From Reyranella soli (GTDB lineage Bacteria > Pseudomonadota > Alphaproteobacteria > Reyranellales > Reyranellaceae), in NCBI RefSeq assembly GCF_007992495.1, contig NZ_BKAJ01000061.1, forward strand, positions 1 through 64,000: DNA of 64,000 nucleotides. The letters run 5' to 3'. The position numbers and the translations under genes are program-made. The notes below the pieces were generated by a model, which searched no databases, had not been told where the DNA came from, and worked only from the letters and a program-made list of their open reading frames with translations. Of the stretch, positions 1 through 12,104 are shown piece by piece (the stretch's first letter is position 1; the number at the start of each line of letters is the position of its first letter).

Positions 1-26
1 CTCCGAAGAGCATGAAGGTCCGGAAG
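1..26. repeat. Partial copy of dispersed palindromic element
   Basis: These 26 bases are identical to the outer flank of the palindromic element at 7583-7608. In both places the block lies directly after the stop codon of a minus-strand gene (sppA here, uvrA there). Only the end of the element is inside the window; the rest would lie to the left. Confidence 0.7.
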
Positions 27-27
27 C

Positions 28-1791
28 CTAACGCCACAACGGCGGCAGAGGGGGCAGGCGGACGTTGCCGGGGCGGGCGACGATGCCGAAGCGGGCGAGG
101 GTGTCGCGGACCTCGCGTGGCGCGCGCACCGTGGGGCCCTGGGCGTCGATGCCCGCCAGCCTTAGCAGGCGATCCACGATCTTCTGCCAGCGGTCGGATT
201 CGGGCGGATAGGTGCGCAGCTCGATCTGGCGCGATTCGTCGATGCCGGCCTTGGCCTTGGCAATGTTGAGCGCGAGCTGCAGGCCGCCCAGTTCGTCGAT
301 CAAGCCCATCTTCTTGGCGTCGATGCCGGAGAAGACGCGGCCGCGCGCCGCCGCGTCGAGCCGGTTGCCTTCGAGCTTGCGCGCCTCGCCGACCTGGCGC
401 GTGAAGTCGGCATAGATCTCATCGAGCTGGCGCGAGATCGCTGCGCGCTGCGCCGTCGTCGGCGGCTGGAAGACCGAGTACATGCCGGCATTGGTGCCGA
501 CCGACAGGCGATCGACGTTGATCCCGAGCGAGGTCAAAAGCCCGTGCGCCACCGGCCAGATGCCGAACACGCCGATCGAGGCCGTGATGGTCGTGGGCTG
601 GGCCACGATGACGTCGCCGCGCATCGCCGCCATGTAGCCGCCCGAGGCCGCGACATCGCCCATCGACACGATCACCGGCTTGCCGGCTGAGCGGGCGCGG
701 CCGACGGCGTCGGCGATGGCGTCGGCCGCGGGGTAGGTGCCGCCCGGCGAGTCGATGCGCAGCACGATCGCCTTGACCTCCTTGGCCGAGGCCGCCTGGT
801 CGAGCGCGTCGACGACGTCATCAGAGGTGGCGACGTTGTCGTCGTCGAGCGGACCGCGGCTCGGCGATCCCGACATGATCGCGCCGCTGATGCGCACCAG
901 GGCCACCGTGTCGCCGCGCGGCCTGGGCCGTGCCGGATCGTTGGCATACTCGGCCAACGCGGCCAGTGTGCGGTTCTTTCCGGCGCGTGTCGTCACCTCA
1001 TCGAGCGCGTCGTTGCGATAGCCGATGCGGTCGACCAGGCGCTCCTGCTTCGCCTTCTCGGAGTCGAACGGCACCGAATCGATGAGCTGGCGGACCTTCG
1101 CCGGCTCGAGATGGCGCTCGCGCGCGACGTCGCTCACGAACTGGCCGTAGAGGCTGTCGAGCAGCTGCTGCAGGTTCTCGCGGGCTGGCGGCGGATAGGC
1201 CGTGTCCGTGAAGCTGTCCGGCGCGCTCTTGTATTCCCAGCGCTTGCCGCCTTCGACGCGCACGCCGAGGCGGTCGAGTCCGTCCTTGAGGAACGGCGTC
1301 TCGATGGCGAGCCCTGCCACCGCGAAGCCGCCGCTCGGCTGCAGCCAGATCTGCTCCAGCGCCGAAGCGAGATAGTAGTCGGAGAAGTGCGTGCCGCCGC
1401 TGCCCAGCGATTCGGCGAAGCCGATCGCGAACTTGCCCTTGCCGCGGAAGTGGGCGATCGCCTGGCGCAGCTCCTGGACGCGGCCGAGGCCGGCCGATTC
1501 ATCGCCGATCTCGACGAACATGCCGACGACGCGCGGATCGTCGGCCGCCTGCCACAGGAGCTGCACGGTCTCGAGGATGTCGCGCTTGCCGCCAAACAGC
1601 TCACCGCCCAGGAGGCCACCGCCGGTCGTTTCCGACGGCACGTCGCGCAGGTCGAGTGACAGGACCACGTTCTGCGGCAGTGGCTTGGTGGTGCTGAAGG
1701 AGCCCGTGGCAAGGAAAGCCGCGCAGCCGCCGATTCCGAGCAGGGTGAGGGTGCCCACGGTCGCCAGCAGGCCCACGATGAATCGCCACAT
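28..1791 (-). CDS. sppA: Signal peptide peptidase SppA, 67K type
   Basis: Membrane-anchored serine protease that degrades signal peptides left after protein export. The 587 residues match the long, duplicated form of the family. The N-terminus has one hydrophobic segment (about residues 4-30), leaving the rest in the periplasm. Two peptidase S49 domains follow. The Ser/Lys dyad appears to be K188 (RWEYKSAPDSF) in the first domain and S383 (GDVAASGGYMAA) in the second, a spacing close to that in the E. coli enzyme. It is the last gene of a minus-strand run fabI-aroC-membrane protein-sppA, 22 bases after its neighbour, so probably co-transcribed. A palindromic repeat begins right after the stop codon. 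Confidence 0.93.
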   Translation of the reverse strand: MWRFIVGLLATVGTLTLLGIGGCAAFLATGSFSTTKPLPQNVVLSLDLRDVPSETTGGGLLGGELFGGKRDILETVQLLWQAADDPRVVGMFVEIGDESAGLGRVQELRQAIAHFRGKGKFAIGFAESLGSGGTHFSDYYLASALEQIWLQPSGGFAVAGLAIETPFLKDGLDRLGVRVEGGKRWEYKSAPDSFTDTAYPPPARENLQQLLDSLYGQFVSDVARERHLEPAKVRQLIDSVPFDSEKAKQERLVDRIGYRNDALDEVTTRAGKNRTLAALAEYANDPARPRPRGDTVALVRISGAIMSGSPSRGPLDDDNVATSDDVVDALDQAASAKEVKAIVLRIDSPGGTYPAADAIADAVGRARSAGKPVIVSMGDVAASGGYMAAMRGDVIVAQPTTITASIGVFGIWPVAHGLLTSLGINVDRLSVGTNAGMYSVFQPPTTAQRAAISRQLDEIYADFTRQVGEARKLEGNRLDAAARGRVFSGIDAKKMGLIDELGGLQLALNIAKAKAGIDESRQIELRTYPPESDRWQKIVDRLLRLAGIDAQGPTVRAPREVRDTLARFGIVARPGNVRLPPLPPLWR

Positions 1792-1813
1792 GGCGAAGTC
1801 TCCGTCTAAAACT

Positions 1814-2347
1814 TCAGGATTTGACGAGATTCGGCCGGAAGGTCCTTACGGCGTCAAGCATCGCCGATGACTTGGTGTCGAGCCCGTTGTCGCGCACCAG
1901 CACCGTGGTCGGCTGGCCGCGCACCGGACGCAGGCTGTCATCGAAGCTCCACATGCTGAGGCGAAGGTTGGCACTGATGAAAGCCTGGTCGGCGAGGCCG
2001 ATTTCGAGTTGCGGGCGCAATGCCAGCCGGCGCAGGCGCACCCAGATGATGTCATCCCAGGTGAAATGGTTGTTGCGGCCGAAGCCCAGGCGGATGCCGC
2101 CATGGTCGATGACGACCTGCGGTTCGCGATTGCGCACCCGGCTGACGCCCAGGACGACGTAATAGAGCATCGCCAGCGCCAGCATGAAGAACAGGACGAA
2201 GCGCGGATCGTTCAGCGACAGCGTCGGCGCATTGGCCGGGTTGGTCATGAAATGCGCGATCGCCACCACGATCATGCCCAGCGAGACCACGGCCATGCTG
2301 CCGTTGTGCAGCGTGCTGTAGCGCGCCGTCACCGGCTGAGCGGCCAC
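1814..2347 (-). CDS. Small membrane protein with PH-like C-terminal domain, unknown function
   Basis: No specific function is recognised. The 177-residue protein has two hydrophobic segments (about residues 17-36 and 50-68), then a soluble domain of about 100 residues. The pattern there (VVIDHGGIRLGF...FTWDDIIWVRL) resembles the bacterial PH-like domains found after two membrane helices; this assignment is inferred. It lies between aroC (10 bases upstream) and sppA (22 bases downstream) on the same strand, so it is probably part of the fabI-aroC-sppA transcript. The start follows the gap from aroC and keeps the first helix whole. Confidence 0.75.
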   Translation of the reverse strand: MAAQPVTARYSTLHNGSMAVVSLGMIVVAIAHFMTNPANAPTLSLNDPRFVLFFMLALAMLYYVVLGVSRVRNREPQVVIDHGGIRLGFGRNNHFTWDDIIWVRLRRLALRPQLEIGLADQAFISANLRLSMWSFDDSLRPVRGQPTTVLVRDNGLDTKSSAMLDAVRTFRPNLVKS

Positions 2348-2357
2348 TACCGCCGCC

Positions 2358-3428
2358 TCAACCGCACTGCGCGCGATGGCGCAGCAGGTGGTCGGCCAGC
2401 ACCACGGCCATCATCGCCTCGGCGACCGGTGTGCCGCGGATGCCGACACAGGGGTCGTGGCGCCCCTTGGTGCGCAGTTCGACCTCGTTGCCGAAGCGGT
2501 CGATGCTGCGCACATTGTGCAGGATCGAGCTGGTCGGCTTCACGACCAGTCGGCAGACGATGTCCTGGCCGGTCGAGATGCCGCCTAAAATGCCGCCGGC
2601 GTGGTTGCTGAGGAAGGCCGGCGCGCCGTCCTTCATGCGCATCTCATCGGCGTTCTCCTCGCCGCTCATCGCCGCCGTGGCGAAGCCGTCACCGATCTCC
2701 ACGCCTTTCACGGCGTTGATGCTCATCAGCGCCTTGGCGAGGTCGGCATCAAGCTTGTCATAGACCGGATCGCCCAGCCCGACGGGAATGCCCGACGCGA
2801 CCACCTCGATCACAGCGCCGACCGAGCTGCCGCGCTTGCGCACATCGTCGAGATAGCCTTCCCAGACCTGCGCCGCCTGACGGTCGGGACACCAGAACGG
2901 ATTGTCGGCGGTGGCGTTCCAGTCCCATTTGGCGCGGTCGATCTTCTGGGTGCCCAGCTGGACCACGGCGCCGCGTACCTTCACATCGTCGCCCAGGATC
3001 TTGCGGGCGATCGCGCCGGCGGCAACGCGCACCGCGGTCTCGCGCGCCGACTGGCGACCGCCGCCGCGATAGTCGCGCACGCCGTATTTCTTGAAATAGG
3101 TGTAGTCGGCGTGCGAGGGCCGGAACTGGTCCTTGATCTCCCCATAGTCACGCGAGCGCTGGTCGACATTGTCGATGTGCAGCGCGATCGGCGTGCCGGT
3201 GGTGACGCCCTCGAACACGCCGGACAGGATCCTCACGGTGTCCGGCTCCTGGCGCTGGGTGACGAAGCGCGACTGGCCGGGCCGGCGCTTGTCCATCCAG
3301 ACCTGGATATCGGCCTCGGCAAGGGGAATGCGCGGCGGGGCGCCGTCGACGACGCAGCCGATCGCCGGCCCGTGGCTTTCGCCCCAGCTGGTGAACCGGA
3401 AGAGCGTGCCGAAACTGCTGCCGGCCAT
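2358..3428 (-). CDS. aroC: Chorismate synthase
   Basis: Catalyses the last shikimate-pathway step, 5-enolpyruvylshikimate-3-phosphate to chorismate, using reduced FMN. The 356-residue length is typical. Family signatures are present: [14 protein letters not shown] near the N-terminus, the [16 protein letters not shown] stretch, and [19 protein letters not shown] around residue 120-140. It is cytoplasmic and would act as a homotetramer. It follows fabI by 17 bases on the same strand, suggesting one transcript for fatty-acid and aromatic biosynthesis genes. No anomalies are visible. Confidence 0.97.
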   Translation of the reverse strand: MAGSSFGTLFRFTSWGESHGPAIGCVVDGAPPRIPLAEADIQVWMDKRRPGQSRFVTQRQEPDTVRILSGVFEGVTTGTPIALHIDNVDQRSRDYGEIKDQFRPSHADYTYFKKYGVRDYRGGGRQSARETAVRVAAGAIARKILGDDVKVRGAVVQLGTQKIDRAKWDWNATADNPFWCPDRQAAQVWEGYLDDVRKRGSSVGAVIEVVASGIPVGLGDPVYDKLDADLAKALMSINAVKGVEIGDGFATAAMSGEENADEMRMKDGAPAFLSNHAGGILGGISTGQDIVCRLVVKPTSSILHNVRSIDRFGNEVELRTKGRHDPCVGIRGTPVAEAMMAVVLADHLLRHRAQCG

Positions 3429-3445
3429 GGCTGCCGGCCTCCGTC

Positions 3446-4282
3446 CTACTCGCCCTCGAAGTTGCCCAGCAGCTCCGCGATCTGCTTGGCCGACGAGGTC
3501 TTGATCATGCCGACGACGTGGTAGCCGCCGTCGACATGCATCACTTCACCGGTCATGCCGGTGCCGAGATCGGACAGCAGGTAGAGGGCTGAGTTGCCGA
3601 CTTCTTCCTGCGTGATGTTGCGCTTGAGCGGCGAGTTGAGCTCGTTCCACTTCAGTATATAGCGGCCGTCGTTGATGCCGGCGAAAGCCAGGGTCTTGAT
3701 CGGGCCGGCCGAGATGGCGTTGACGCGGATCTTCTGCTCGCCGAGGTCGGCGGCGAGATAGCGCACGCTGGCCTCGAGGGCCGCCTTGGCGACGCCCATG
3801 ACGTTGTAGTGCGGGATGACGCGCTCGGCGCCGTAGTAGGTGAGGGTGAGCAGGCTGCCGCCGTTCTTCATCAGCGGCACGGCGCGCTGGGCCACCGCCG
3901 TGAGCGAGTAGCAGCTCACGTTCATGGTGAGGGCGAAGTTCTCCGGCGTGGTGTCGAGATAGCGGCCGCGCAACTCGTCCTTGTTGGAGAAGGCGATGGC
4001 ATGGACCACGAAGTCGAGCTCACCCCACTGCTTCTCGATCTCGGCGAAGGAGGCGTCGATGCTTTTCGCGTCGGTGACGTCGCAGGGCAGGATGATCTTG
4101 GCGCCGATCGAGCTGGCCAGCGGCCGGACCCGCCGTTCCAGGGCCTCGCCCTGGAAGGTAAAGGCCATTTCTGCGCCGTGATCGTGGCAGGCCTTGGCGA
4201 TGCCCCAGGCGATCGAGCGCTCGTTGGCGACGCCCATGACGAGGCCCTTTTTACCGGCCATCAATTGTCCAGCTACGGTCAT
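3446..4282 (-). CDS. fabI: Enoyl-[acyl-carrier-protein] reductase (NADH), FabI
   Basis: Short-chain dehydrogenase/reductase that reduces the enoyl-ACP double bond in the last step of each fatty-acid elongation cycle. The 278 residues begin with the FabI-type nucleotide loop [15 protein letters not shown]. The catalytic Tyr and Lys with the FabI spacing lie in [19 protein letters not shown], and [11 protein letters not shown] follows. The gene starts the minus-strand run fabI-aroC-membrane protein-sppA and is divergent from pdxH. The 78 bases between the two chosen starts must hold the promoters, but no clear -35/-10 pair could be assigned. Triclosan-type inhibitors target this family. Confidence 0.96.
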   Translation of the reverse strand: MTVAGQLMAGKKGLVMGVANERSIAWGIAKACHDHGAEMAFTFQGEALERRVRPLASSIGAKIILPCDVTDAKSIDASFAEIEKQWGELDFVVHAIAFSNKDELRGRYLDTTPENFALTMNVSCYSLTAVAQRAVPLMKNGGSLLTLTYYGAERVIPHYNVMGVAKAALEASVRYLAADLGEQKIRVNAISAGPIKTLAFAGINDGRYILKWNELNSPLKRNITQEEVGNSALYLLSDLGTGMTGEVMHVDGGYHVVGMIKTSSAKQIAELLGNFEGE

Positions 4283-4360
4283 GGGTCGGTTCTAGCGGGG
4301 GACGGCTAGCGGGACAAGATGCCGGTGGTCTTGCCGCCCACAGCCCCTCATATTGTGGTC

Positions 4361-4954
4361 ATGATCCCTGAAAAGTCCGATCCGTTAGAACTTTTCGCCG
4401 CGTGGTATGCCGAGGCCGAGAAGAGCGAGCCAAACGACCCGACGGCGCTCAGCCTTGCCACCGTAGGGCCGGACGGGACGCCGGCGGTGCGGATGGTCCT
4501 GCTGAAAGGTTTCGACGCCTCGGGCTTCGTCTTCTACACAAACCATGAGAGCCGTAAGGGCGAGCATCTGCTGGCCCATCCCAAGGCGGCCATGCTGTTC
4601 CATTGGAAGTCGCTACGCCGCCAGATCCGCCTGGAAGGGCCGGTGGCGCCGACCACGGCCGAGGAGGCCGACGCCTATTTCGGCAGTCGCGACCGCGGCA
4701 GCCAGATCGGCGCCTGGGCCTCGGACCAGTCGCGGCCGCTGGAGAGCCGGTTCGCCCTGGAGAAGCGTGTCGCCGAGTACGCCGCCCGGCACGTCATCGG
4801 CAAGGTGCCGCGGCCGCCGCACTGGTCGGGATTCCGGCTGAAACCCCTGCTGATCGAGTTCTGGCAGGACGGCGCGTTCCGCCTGCACGACCGGCTGGAG
4901 TATCGCCGGCCGTCGCCTGACGCGCCGTGGACGACGCGCACGCTCTATCCCTGA
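4361..4954 (+). CDS. pdxH: Pyridoxamine 5'-phosphate oxidase
   Basis: FMN enzyme that oxidises pyridoxine or pyridoxamine 5'-phosphate to pyridoxal 5'-phosphate in vitamin B6 synthesis and salvage. Family signatures include [61 protein letters not shown] and the C-terminal PHWSGFRL...[13 protein letters not shown]. The start at 4361 gives 197 residues and begins the conserved region ([12 protein letters not shown]). An in-frame ATG at 4319 would add 14 residues that do not look like the family, but neither start has a good Shine-Dalgarno sequence. It is divergent from fabI and followed after 10 bases by the kinase-like gene. Confidence 0.93.
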   Translation: MIPEKSDPLELFAAWYAEAEKSEPNDPTALSLATVGPDGTPAVRMVLLKGFDASGFVFYTNHESRKGEHLLAHPKAAMLFHWKSLRRQIRLEGPVAPTTAEEADAYFGSRDRGSQIGAWASDQSRPLESRFALEKRVAEYAARHVIGKVPRPPHWSGFRLKPLLIEFWQDGAFRLHDRLEYRRPSPDAPWTTRTLYP

Positions 4955-4964
4955 CGAGGCCTGC

Positions 4965-6458
4965 GTGACCGCCCCGCCGTCCTTCGTGGTCGAGGACCAG
5001 AGCGAGGTCATCGACTTCCTGACCAGGCATCTGGCGCCGGACCGGCGCATCGACACGCACGGCGCCGTGGTCTTCCTCACGCGCGAGCGCGGCTACAAGC
5101 TGAAGCGCGCGGTGAAATTCCCCTACATGGATTTCTCGACGGCCGAGCGGCGCGGCGCGATGTGCGCAGCCGAGATCGAGATCAACCATCGGCTGGCCCC
5201 GGAGATCTATCTCGGTACCGCGCCGGTGCGCCGCCGCGACGGCAAGCTCAGCCTGGGCGAGGTCGGCGAGCACGCCGACGACGCCGTCGACTGGCTGGTC
5301 GTCATGCGGCGCTTCGACGAGGACGGCCTGTTCGACCGCATGGCCGACCGCCGCGCGCTCACGCCCGAGATGATGGCGGCGCTGGGGGGGCGCGTCGCCG
5401 CCTACCACGACACCCTGGCGCCGGTCAGCGGCTTTTCGGGGCCGGACGACTATCGCCGGTCGGTGGCGGCCGACATTCGCCAGCTGCGTGAGCAGGGCGA
5501 CAGGCTCGACCAGTCGATCACCGAGGCATTGGCGGCGGCGCTGCCCGCGGCGCTCGAAGCGCATATCGAGCTGGTGGCGCGCCGTGCCGGGGCGGGCGCG
5601 GTGCGGCGCTGCCACGGCGATCTGCACCTGCGCAACATCGTGCTGATCGACGGCAAGCCGGTGCCGTTCGACGCCATCGAATTCTCCGAGCGCATGGCCA
5701 GCATCGACGTGCTCTACGATCTCGCCTTCACGCTGATGGATCTCTGCGAGCGTGGCCTGCGGCCGCTGGCCAATCGCCTGTTCAATGAGTGGCTGTGGCG
5801 CATCGCTGAGCTGCCGCAGGCGCCGCATGACGAGGCGCTGGCGCTGCTGCCGCATTTCCTGTCGCGCCGCGCCTGCGTGCGCGCTTTCGTCGATGCCGCG
5901 GGCGCGGCGGTGGCGGGCAAGGGTTACGAGGGGCCGAGGGCCTACCAGCGCATGGCGCTCGATTTCCTGCATCCGGCGTCGCCGCGGCTGCTGGCCATCG
6001 GCGGCCTGTCGGGCAGCGGCAAGACCACCCTGGCGGTGAAGCTCGCACCGGAGATCGGCCGTGCACCGGGCGCCGTGGTGGCGCGCAGCGACGTCGAGCG
6101 CAAGCGCCAGGCGGGCATCGCGCTGGAGCAGCGCATGCCGCCGGGCAGCTACTCCGCCGGCGCATCCACCAGGGTCTACGACGCCCTCATGGCCCGCGCC
6201 GAGCGCGTGCTGCGTGCGGGCTACAGCGTCGTGCTCGACGCGGTGTTCGCCCGCGAGGACGAGCGGGTCGCGGCCGAGGCGCTGGCGCTCAAGACGGGCG
6301 TGCCGTTCGAGGGCATCTGGCTCGACGTGCCAAAAGACGTGGCGCAGGCGCGGGTTGCCAACCGCCGGGCCGATGCATCGGATGCGACCGCCGCCGTGGT
6401 CGAACGGCAGTTCGAGTACGACCTCGGCCGCATCACCTGGGATCGCCGTCCCGCTTGA
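4965..6458 (+). CDS. Fused aminoglycoside-phosphotransferase-like / P-loop kinase-like protein
   Basis: Two-domain protein of 497 residues starting at a GTG. The N-terminal two-thirds resemble the APH/choline-kinase fold, with the catalytic loop CHGDLHLRNIV and metal-binding FDAIEFSERMASID. The C-terminal third is a P-loop nucleotide kinase-like domain with Walker [22 protein letters not shown], and an arginine-rich lid region ARVANRRAD. Proteins with this architecture are widespread in proteobacteria, but I know of no established substrate. It follows pdxH by 10 bases, so the two may be co-transcribed. An acquired aminoglycoside-resistance role should not be assumed from the fold alone. Confidence 0.85.
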   Translation: MTAPPSFVVEDQSEVIDFLTRHLAPDRRIDTHGAVVFLTRERGYKLKRAVKFPYMDFSTAERRGAMCAAEIEINHRLAPEIYLGTAPVRRRDGKLSLGEVGEHADDAVDWLVVMRRFDEDGLFDRMADRRALTPEMMAALGGRVAAYHDTLAPVSGFSGPDDYRRSVAADIRQLREQGDRLDQSITEALAAALPAALEAHIELVARRAGAGAVRRCHGDLHLRNIVLIDGKPVPFDAIEFSERMASIDVLYDLAFTLMDLCERGLRPLANRLFNEWLWRIAELPQAPHDEALALLPHFLSRRACVRAFVDAAGAAVAGKGYEGPRAYQRMALDFLHPASPRLLAIGGLSGSGKTTLAVKLAPEIGRAPGAVVARSDVERKRQAGIALEQRMPPGSYSAGASTRVYDALMARAERVLRAGYSVVLDAVFAREDERVAAEALALKTGVPFEGIWLDVPKDVAQARVANRRADASDATAAVVERQFEYDLGRITWDRRPA

Positions 6459-6469
6459 CTTTTGGCCGG

Positions 6470-6489
6470 AAGTGAGCAATCACTCACTT
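6470..6489. promoter_or_regulatory. Inverted repeat, candidate operator
   Basis: The arms AAGTGAG and CTCACTT (7 bp, 6-nt loop) lie one base before the ATG at 6491. The shape resembles operators bound by TetR-type repressors, but no such regulator is encoded nearby. It could also be a weak hairpin after the upstream gene; there is no T-run. Confidence 0.3.
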
Positions 6490-6564
6490 CATGGAGGCAG
6501 TGCCGATCGTCGACATGCGCGAGGGCGGCCCAGCAGCCCATGCCGGGCAACGCCGCCAGCAGGC

Positions 6565-7557
6565 GTGGCGCTGCGCGAGGCCTGCCTCGGCTGGCTGCCC
6601 TTCGGCGGCTTCCTGGCCTGGCTGGCCGATCCTTTGGCGCGGTGGTGGCTGCTACGGTCGGGCTCGCCCCTTGTCGATGACATCTCTGCCATCGCCCGCA
6701 CCTTGGGCCGGCCGGGCGTCTGGTTGCTGCACGGCGCCTACGCCTTCGGCTGCACGGCACTGGCCGACGACGGTCCCGACGGCCCGGTTCTGCGCCGAAC
6801 GCTCGACTGGCCGTTCCCCGGGCTGGGCAGGCTGGTCGAGGTCGTCCGCCAACGCGGTCCTGCCGGCGATTTCCTCAATGTCACCTGGCCGGGGTTCGCC
6901 GGTGTCCTGACTGCCGTCGCACCCGGCCGCTTCGCAGCGTCGATCAACCAGGCACCGATGCGTCGGCGCACGAGGGTAGGCTGGCTGCTGTGGCTCGATT
7001 ATGCGCTGAACGCCGTGCAGGCGTTCTGCTCCAGCGGCCGTCCGCCGCCCGAGCACGTCTTGCGGGTCGCATTCGAGACCTGCGCGACGTTCGATGAGGC
7101 TTGCCGCTTCCTCCAAACGACGCCTGTCGCGCGCCCTGTGCTGTTCCTTCTGACAGGGTGTGCGTCCGGCGAGCGCCTTCTGATCGAGCATGATGGAGAG
7201 CGCGCTCGCCTCTACGCCGACCGAACGGTCGTCGCCAATGCCTGGCGCGAGCAATCGGACGACTGGCGGCCGCGTGTTTGCGGCGAGGGCACTCCTGTCG
7301 AGAACAATCGCCGGCGTGTGGCTGCGATGGCCGCCTTCACAGACGTTCACCCGCAAGACCTGGAATGGGCCGTGCCGCCCGTCGTGAACGCTTTTACGCG
7401 CCTTGTGGTCGAGATGGGCGCGGCGAGCGGTCGCTTGGTTGTCGCCGGCTGGGAAGCCGACGGCCGCGCGACGGCTGTCACTCAAGTTCATGCTCTTCCG
7501 GACCGCGAGCCTCCGGCTCGCTCATGCGGAGCGCGGACCTCCAGGTCCGCATCATGA
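6565..7557 (+). CDS. C45/NAAA-like Ntn hydrolase, probable 5' frameshift
   Basis: Resembles acid-ceramidase and N-acylethanolamine amidase type Ntn hydrolases, which hydrolyse amide bonds with an N-terminal Cys freed by self-cleavage. The candidate nucleophile follows GAYAFG in GCTALADDGPDGPVL, then RRTLDWPFPGLGR, the usual C-T...DG...R-x-x-DW pattern. From the GTG at 6565 it has 330 residues. A better N-terminus (MEAVPIVDMREGGPAAHA, ATG at 6491) lies in another frame and would join by a -1 shift near 6563-6567, so the copy may be frameshifted or mis-sequenced there. The last ten residues and stop codon come from the palindromic repeat at 7493-7610. The substrate is unknown. Confidence 0.7.
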   Translation: MALREACLGWLPFGGFLAWLADPLARWWLLRSGSPLVDDISAIARTLGRPGVWLLHGAYAFGCTALADDGPDGPVLRRTLDWPFPGLGRLVEVVRQRGPAGDFLNVTWPGFAGVLTAVAPGRFAASINQAPMRRRTRVGWLLWLDYALNAVQAFCSSGRPPPEHVLRVAFETCATFDEACRFLQTTPVARPVLFLLTGCASGERLLIEHDGERARLYADRTVVANAWREQSDDWRPRVCGEGTPVENNRRRVAAMAAFTDVHPQDLEWAVPPVVNAFTRLVVEMGAASGRLVVAGWEADGRATAVTQVHALPDREPPARSCGARTSRSAS

Positions 7558-7610
7558 TCATGAGCGGACCTGGAGGTCCGCGCTCCGAAGAGCATGAAGG
7601 TCCGGAAGAG
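7493..7610. repeat. Dispersed palindromic element, complex copy
   Basis: Nested inverted repeats: perfect 23-bp arms at 7528-7550 and 7564-7586 around a 13-nt loop (ATCATGATCATGA), an outer pair CTCTTCCGGACC at 7493-7504 and its complement at 7599-7610, and a small 7-bp hairpin at 7505-7521. It lies between the convergent Ntn hydrolase and uvrA genes and overlaps the end of the former. Related copies are at 1-26, 48433-48503 and 50251-50310. It could fold into a large hairpin in either direction and may act as a bidirectional terminator. Confidence 0.9.
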
Positions 7611-7611
7611 T

Positions 7612-10500
<2,889 letters not shown>

Positions 10501-10630
10501 CGGTGCGGGCAACAATAGGCGATGCAGGGGACCATCGCATATGGCGATTAACCCCCAGCTTTCCCAGCCCCTGCGTCACGCTGGAAATGCTTGCAATGCT
10601 TGCACTTCCCGAGCAACAGGCGCGGAGTAC

Positions 10631-10647
10631 CTGCCACTTGGTGGCAG
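10631..10647. terminator. Hairpin after the MFS gene
   Basis: CTGCCAC, a TTG loop and GTGGCAG form a perfect 7-bp stem in the 158 bases between the MFS stop codon (10659) and the uvrA start. No T-run follows in either direction, so terminator activity is uncertain. The rest of that gap holds a short tandem AATGCTTGC repeat (two copies) and nothing else recognised. Confidence 0.3.
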
Positions 10648-10658
10648 TAGCCGAACCG

Positions 10659-11900
10659 TCACGCAGCCGCCTGCAGGTCCCGCATCCGGGCCGTCGGCCG
10701 GTCGTTCATCAGCAGCTGCATCGTGCCGGCAACCAGGCCGATGAAGACGCCGATCTTCCAGGCGAGGTCGTAGGAGCCCATCAGGTCGAAGATATAGCCG
10801 CCGCCCCAGGCGCCAAGGAAGGAGCCGGCCTGGTGGCTGAGAAAGGCGATACCGGTCAGCGTCGACAGGTAGCGCAGGCCGAAGATCTGCACGACCAGGC
10901 CGTTGACCAGCGGAATGACGCCCAGCCACAGGGTGCCCATGACGATGCCGAACAGGACCACGGAGAGCGGCGTCGGCGGGAACATGAAAAAGAGCGCCAG
11001 CGCGACGGAGCGGCCGAGGTAGATACCGCCCAGCAGCAGGCGCTTGGGATACTTGTCGCCCAGCCAGCCGAACAGCCACGAGCTCAGGATGTTGAAGCCG
11101 CCGACCAGCATCAGCAGCAGTGCGCTGTAGGAGGCGTCCATGCCGCACTGCGCGAGATAGGTCGGCAGATGGGTGGTGAGGAACACGAGCTGCAGGCCGC
11201 AGACGAAGAAGGCGACGGACATCACCACGTAGCCGGGATGGCGCCGCGCCTCGTGCAGGGCGCCGATCAAGCTGAGATTGCGGTCGGTGGCGACGCCGTT
11301 GGGCAGCTTGTCAGCGCGGCTGCCGATCCAGGCAGCAGGCAGCATGGCGACCGCCAGGATGGCGAAGGCCCACAGGCCGGCGCGCCAGCCGTCGTGATTG
11401 AGCATGTAGGCCGCGATCGGCGCCGTCACCATGGTGCCGACCGAGCCCGCCGCCGAGACGATGCCGAAGGCCAGCGTGCGGCGTGACGGCTGGACGACGC
11501 GGGCGGCGATGTTGGCGGTAATGCCGGACGTCGTGCAGGCGAGCGACACGCCGATCAGCACGCCGGCGCCCAACACGATCGGCAGCGCGCCCTGGGCGGT
11601 CGCTGTCAGAACGACGCCGGCGATGAACAGCAGGCTGCCGAACAGGGCGATGCCGCGCGTGCCATGCTTGTCGGCGATGATGCCGGCGAACGGCTGGCTC
11701 AGCCCCCAGGCGACCTGCTGGACCGAGATGGCCAGCGCGAAGTCGGAGATGGCGATGCCCAGCTCCTTGGAGGCGGGCGCCTGGAACAGGCCCAGGTTCT
11801 GCCGGATGCCCATGGCCAGGGTCATCATCAGGGCGGCGCCGCCCAGGATGGCGAAAGCCTGGCCGCGCGAAACCTGCGACACGTGAAAGGAATTACTCAT
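10659..11900 (-). CDS. Major facilitator superfamily transporter
   Basis: Integral membrane transporter of about 413 residues with a 12-helix hydrophobicity pattern. The cytoplasmic loop after helix 2 reads [11 protein letters not shown], close to the MFS G-x-x-x-D-x-x-G-x-R motif, and a half-repeat [12 protein letters not shown] occurs after helix 8. The N-terminus ([18 protein letters not shown]) resembles members annotated as oxalate/formate or monocarboxylate transporters, but the substrate cannot be told. The ATG at 11900 (MSNSFHVSQ) is preferred over one 13 codons upstream, which adds a non-family extension. It stands alone between uvrA (same strand) and divergent ssb. Confidence 0.88.
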   Translation of the reverse strand: MSNSFHVSQVSRGQAFAILGGAALMMTLAMGIRQNLGLFQAPASKELGIAISDFALAISVQQVAWGLSQPFAGIIADKHGTRGIALFGSLLFIAGVVLTATAQGALPIVLGAGVLIGVSLACTTSGITANIAARVVQPSRRTLAFGIVSAAGSVGTMVTAPIAAYMLNHDGWRAGLWAFAILAVAMLPAAWIGSRADKLPNGVATDRNLSLIGALHEARRHPGYVVMSVAFFVCGLQLVFLTTHLPTYLAQCGMDASYSALLLMLVGGFNILSSWLFGWLGDKYPKRLLLGGIYLGRSVALALFFMFPPTPLSVVLFGIVMGTLWLGVIPLVNGLVVQIFGLRYLSTLTGIAFLSHQAGSFLGAWGGGYIFDLMGSYDLAWKIGVFIGLVAGTMQLLMNDRPTARMRDLQAAA

Positions 11901-12062
11901 GGCGCGGGAGAATAGGGGAGGGTTTGCTCGGCCAACCAATGAATTGTCGGCGGGTCAGCATGAGCGAAGTTCACCCCGCCCCCTCGCTGATCGTGGTCGG
12001 CTACAACCCAAAATCGGTGGCTGCCCACAGGCGGGTAGGTCTAGTTTGGCCGCCGTGAGGTA

Positions 12063-12083
12063 GGTGCCGCACCCCGCGGCACC
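12063..12083 (+). other. Hairpin in ssb leader
   Basis: GGTGCCG and CGGCACC form a 7-bp stem with a 7-nt loop about 20 bases before the ssb start codon; a good AGGAGG ribosome-binding site follows. The hairpin could affect translation, but no known autoregulatory motif was recognised. The 204 bases from 11901 to 12104 hold the divergent MFS and ssb promoters, of which none could be placed with confidence. Confidence 0.3.
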
Positions 12084-12104
12084 GGGAAAGCGAAGGAGGC
12101 CCCC

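Noticed and set aside
4965..6458. Aminoglycoside-resistance gene
   Set aside because: The APH-like fold is shared with many housekeeping kinases and the fused P-loop domain points to a different, chromosomal family.
6061..6564. Upstream extension of the Ntn hydrolase frame into the kinase-like gene
   Set aside because: Overlaps the C-terminal coding part of the kinase-like gene in a different frame and has no family similarity.
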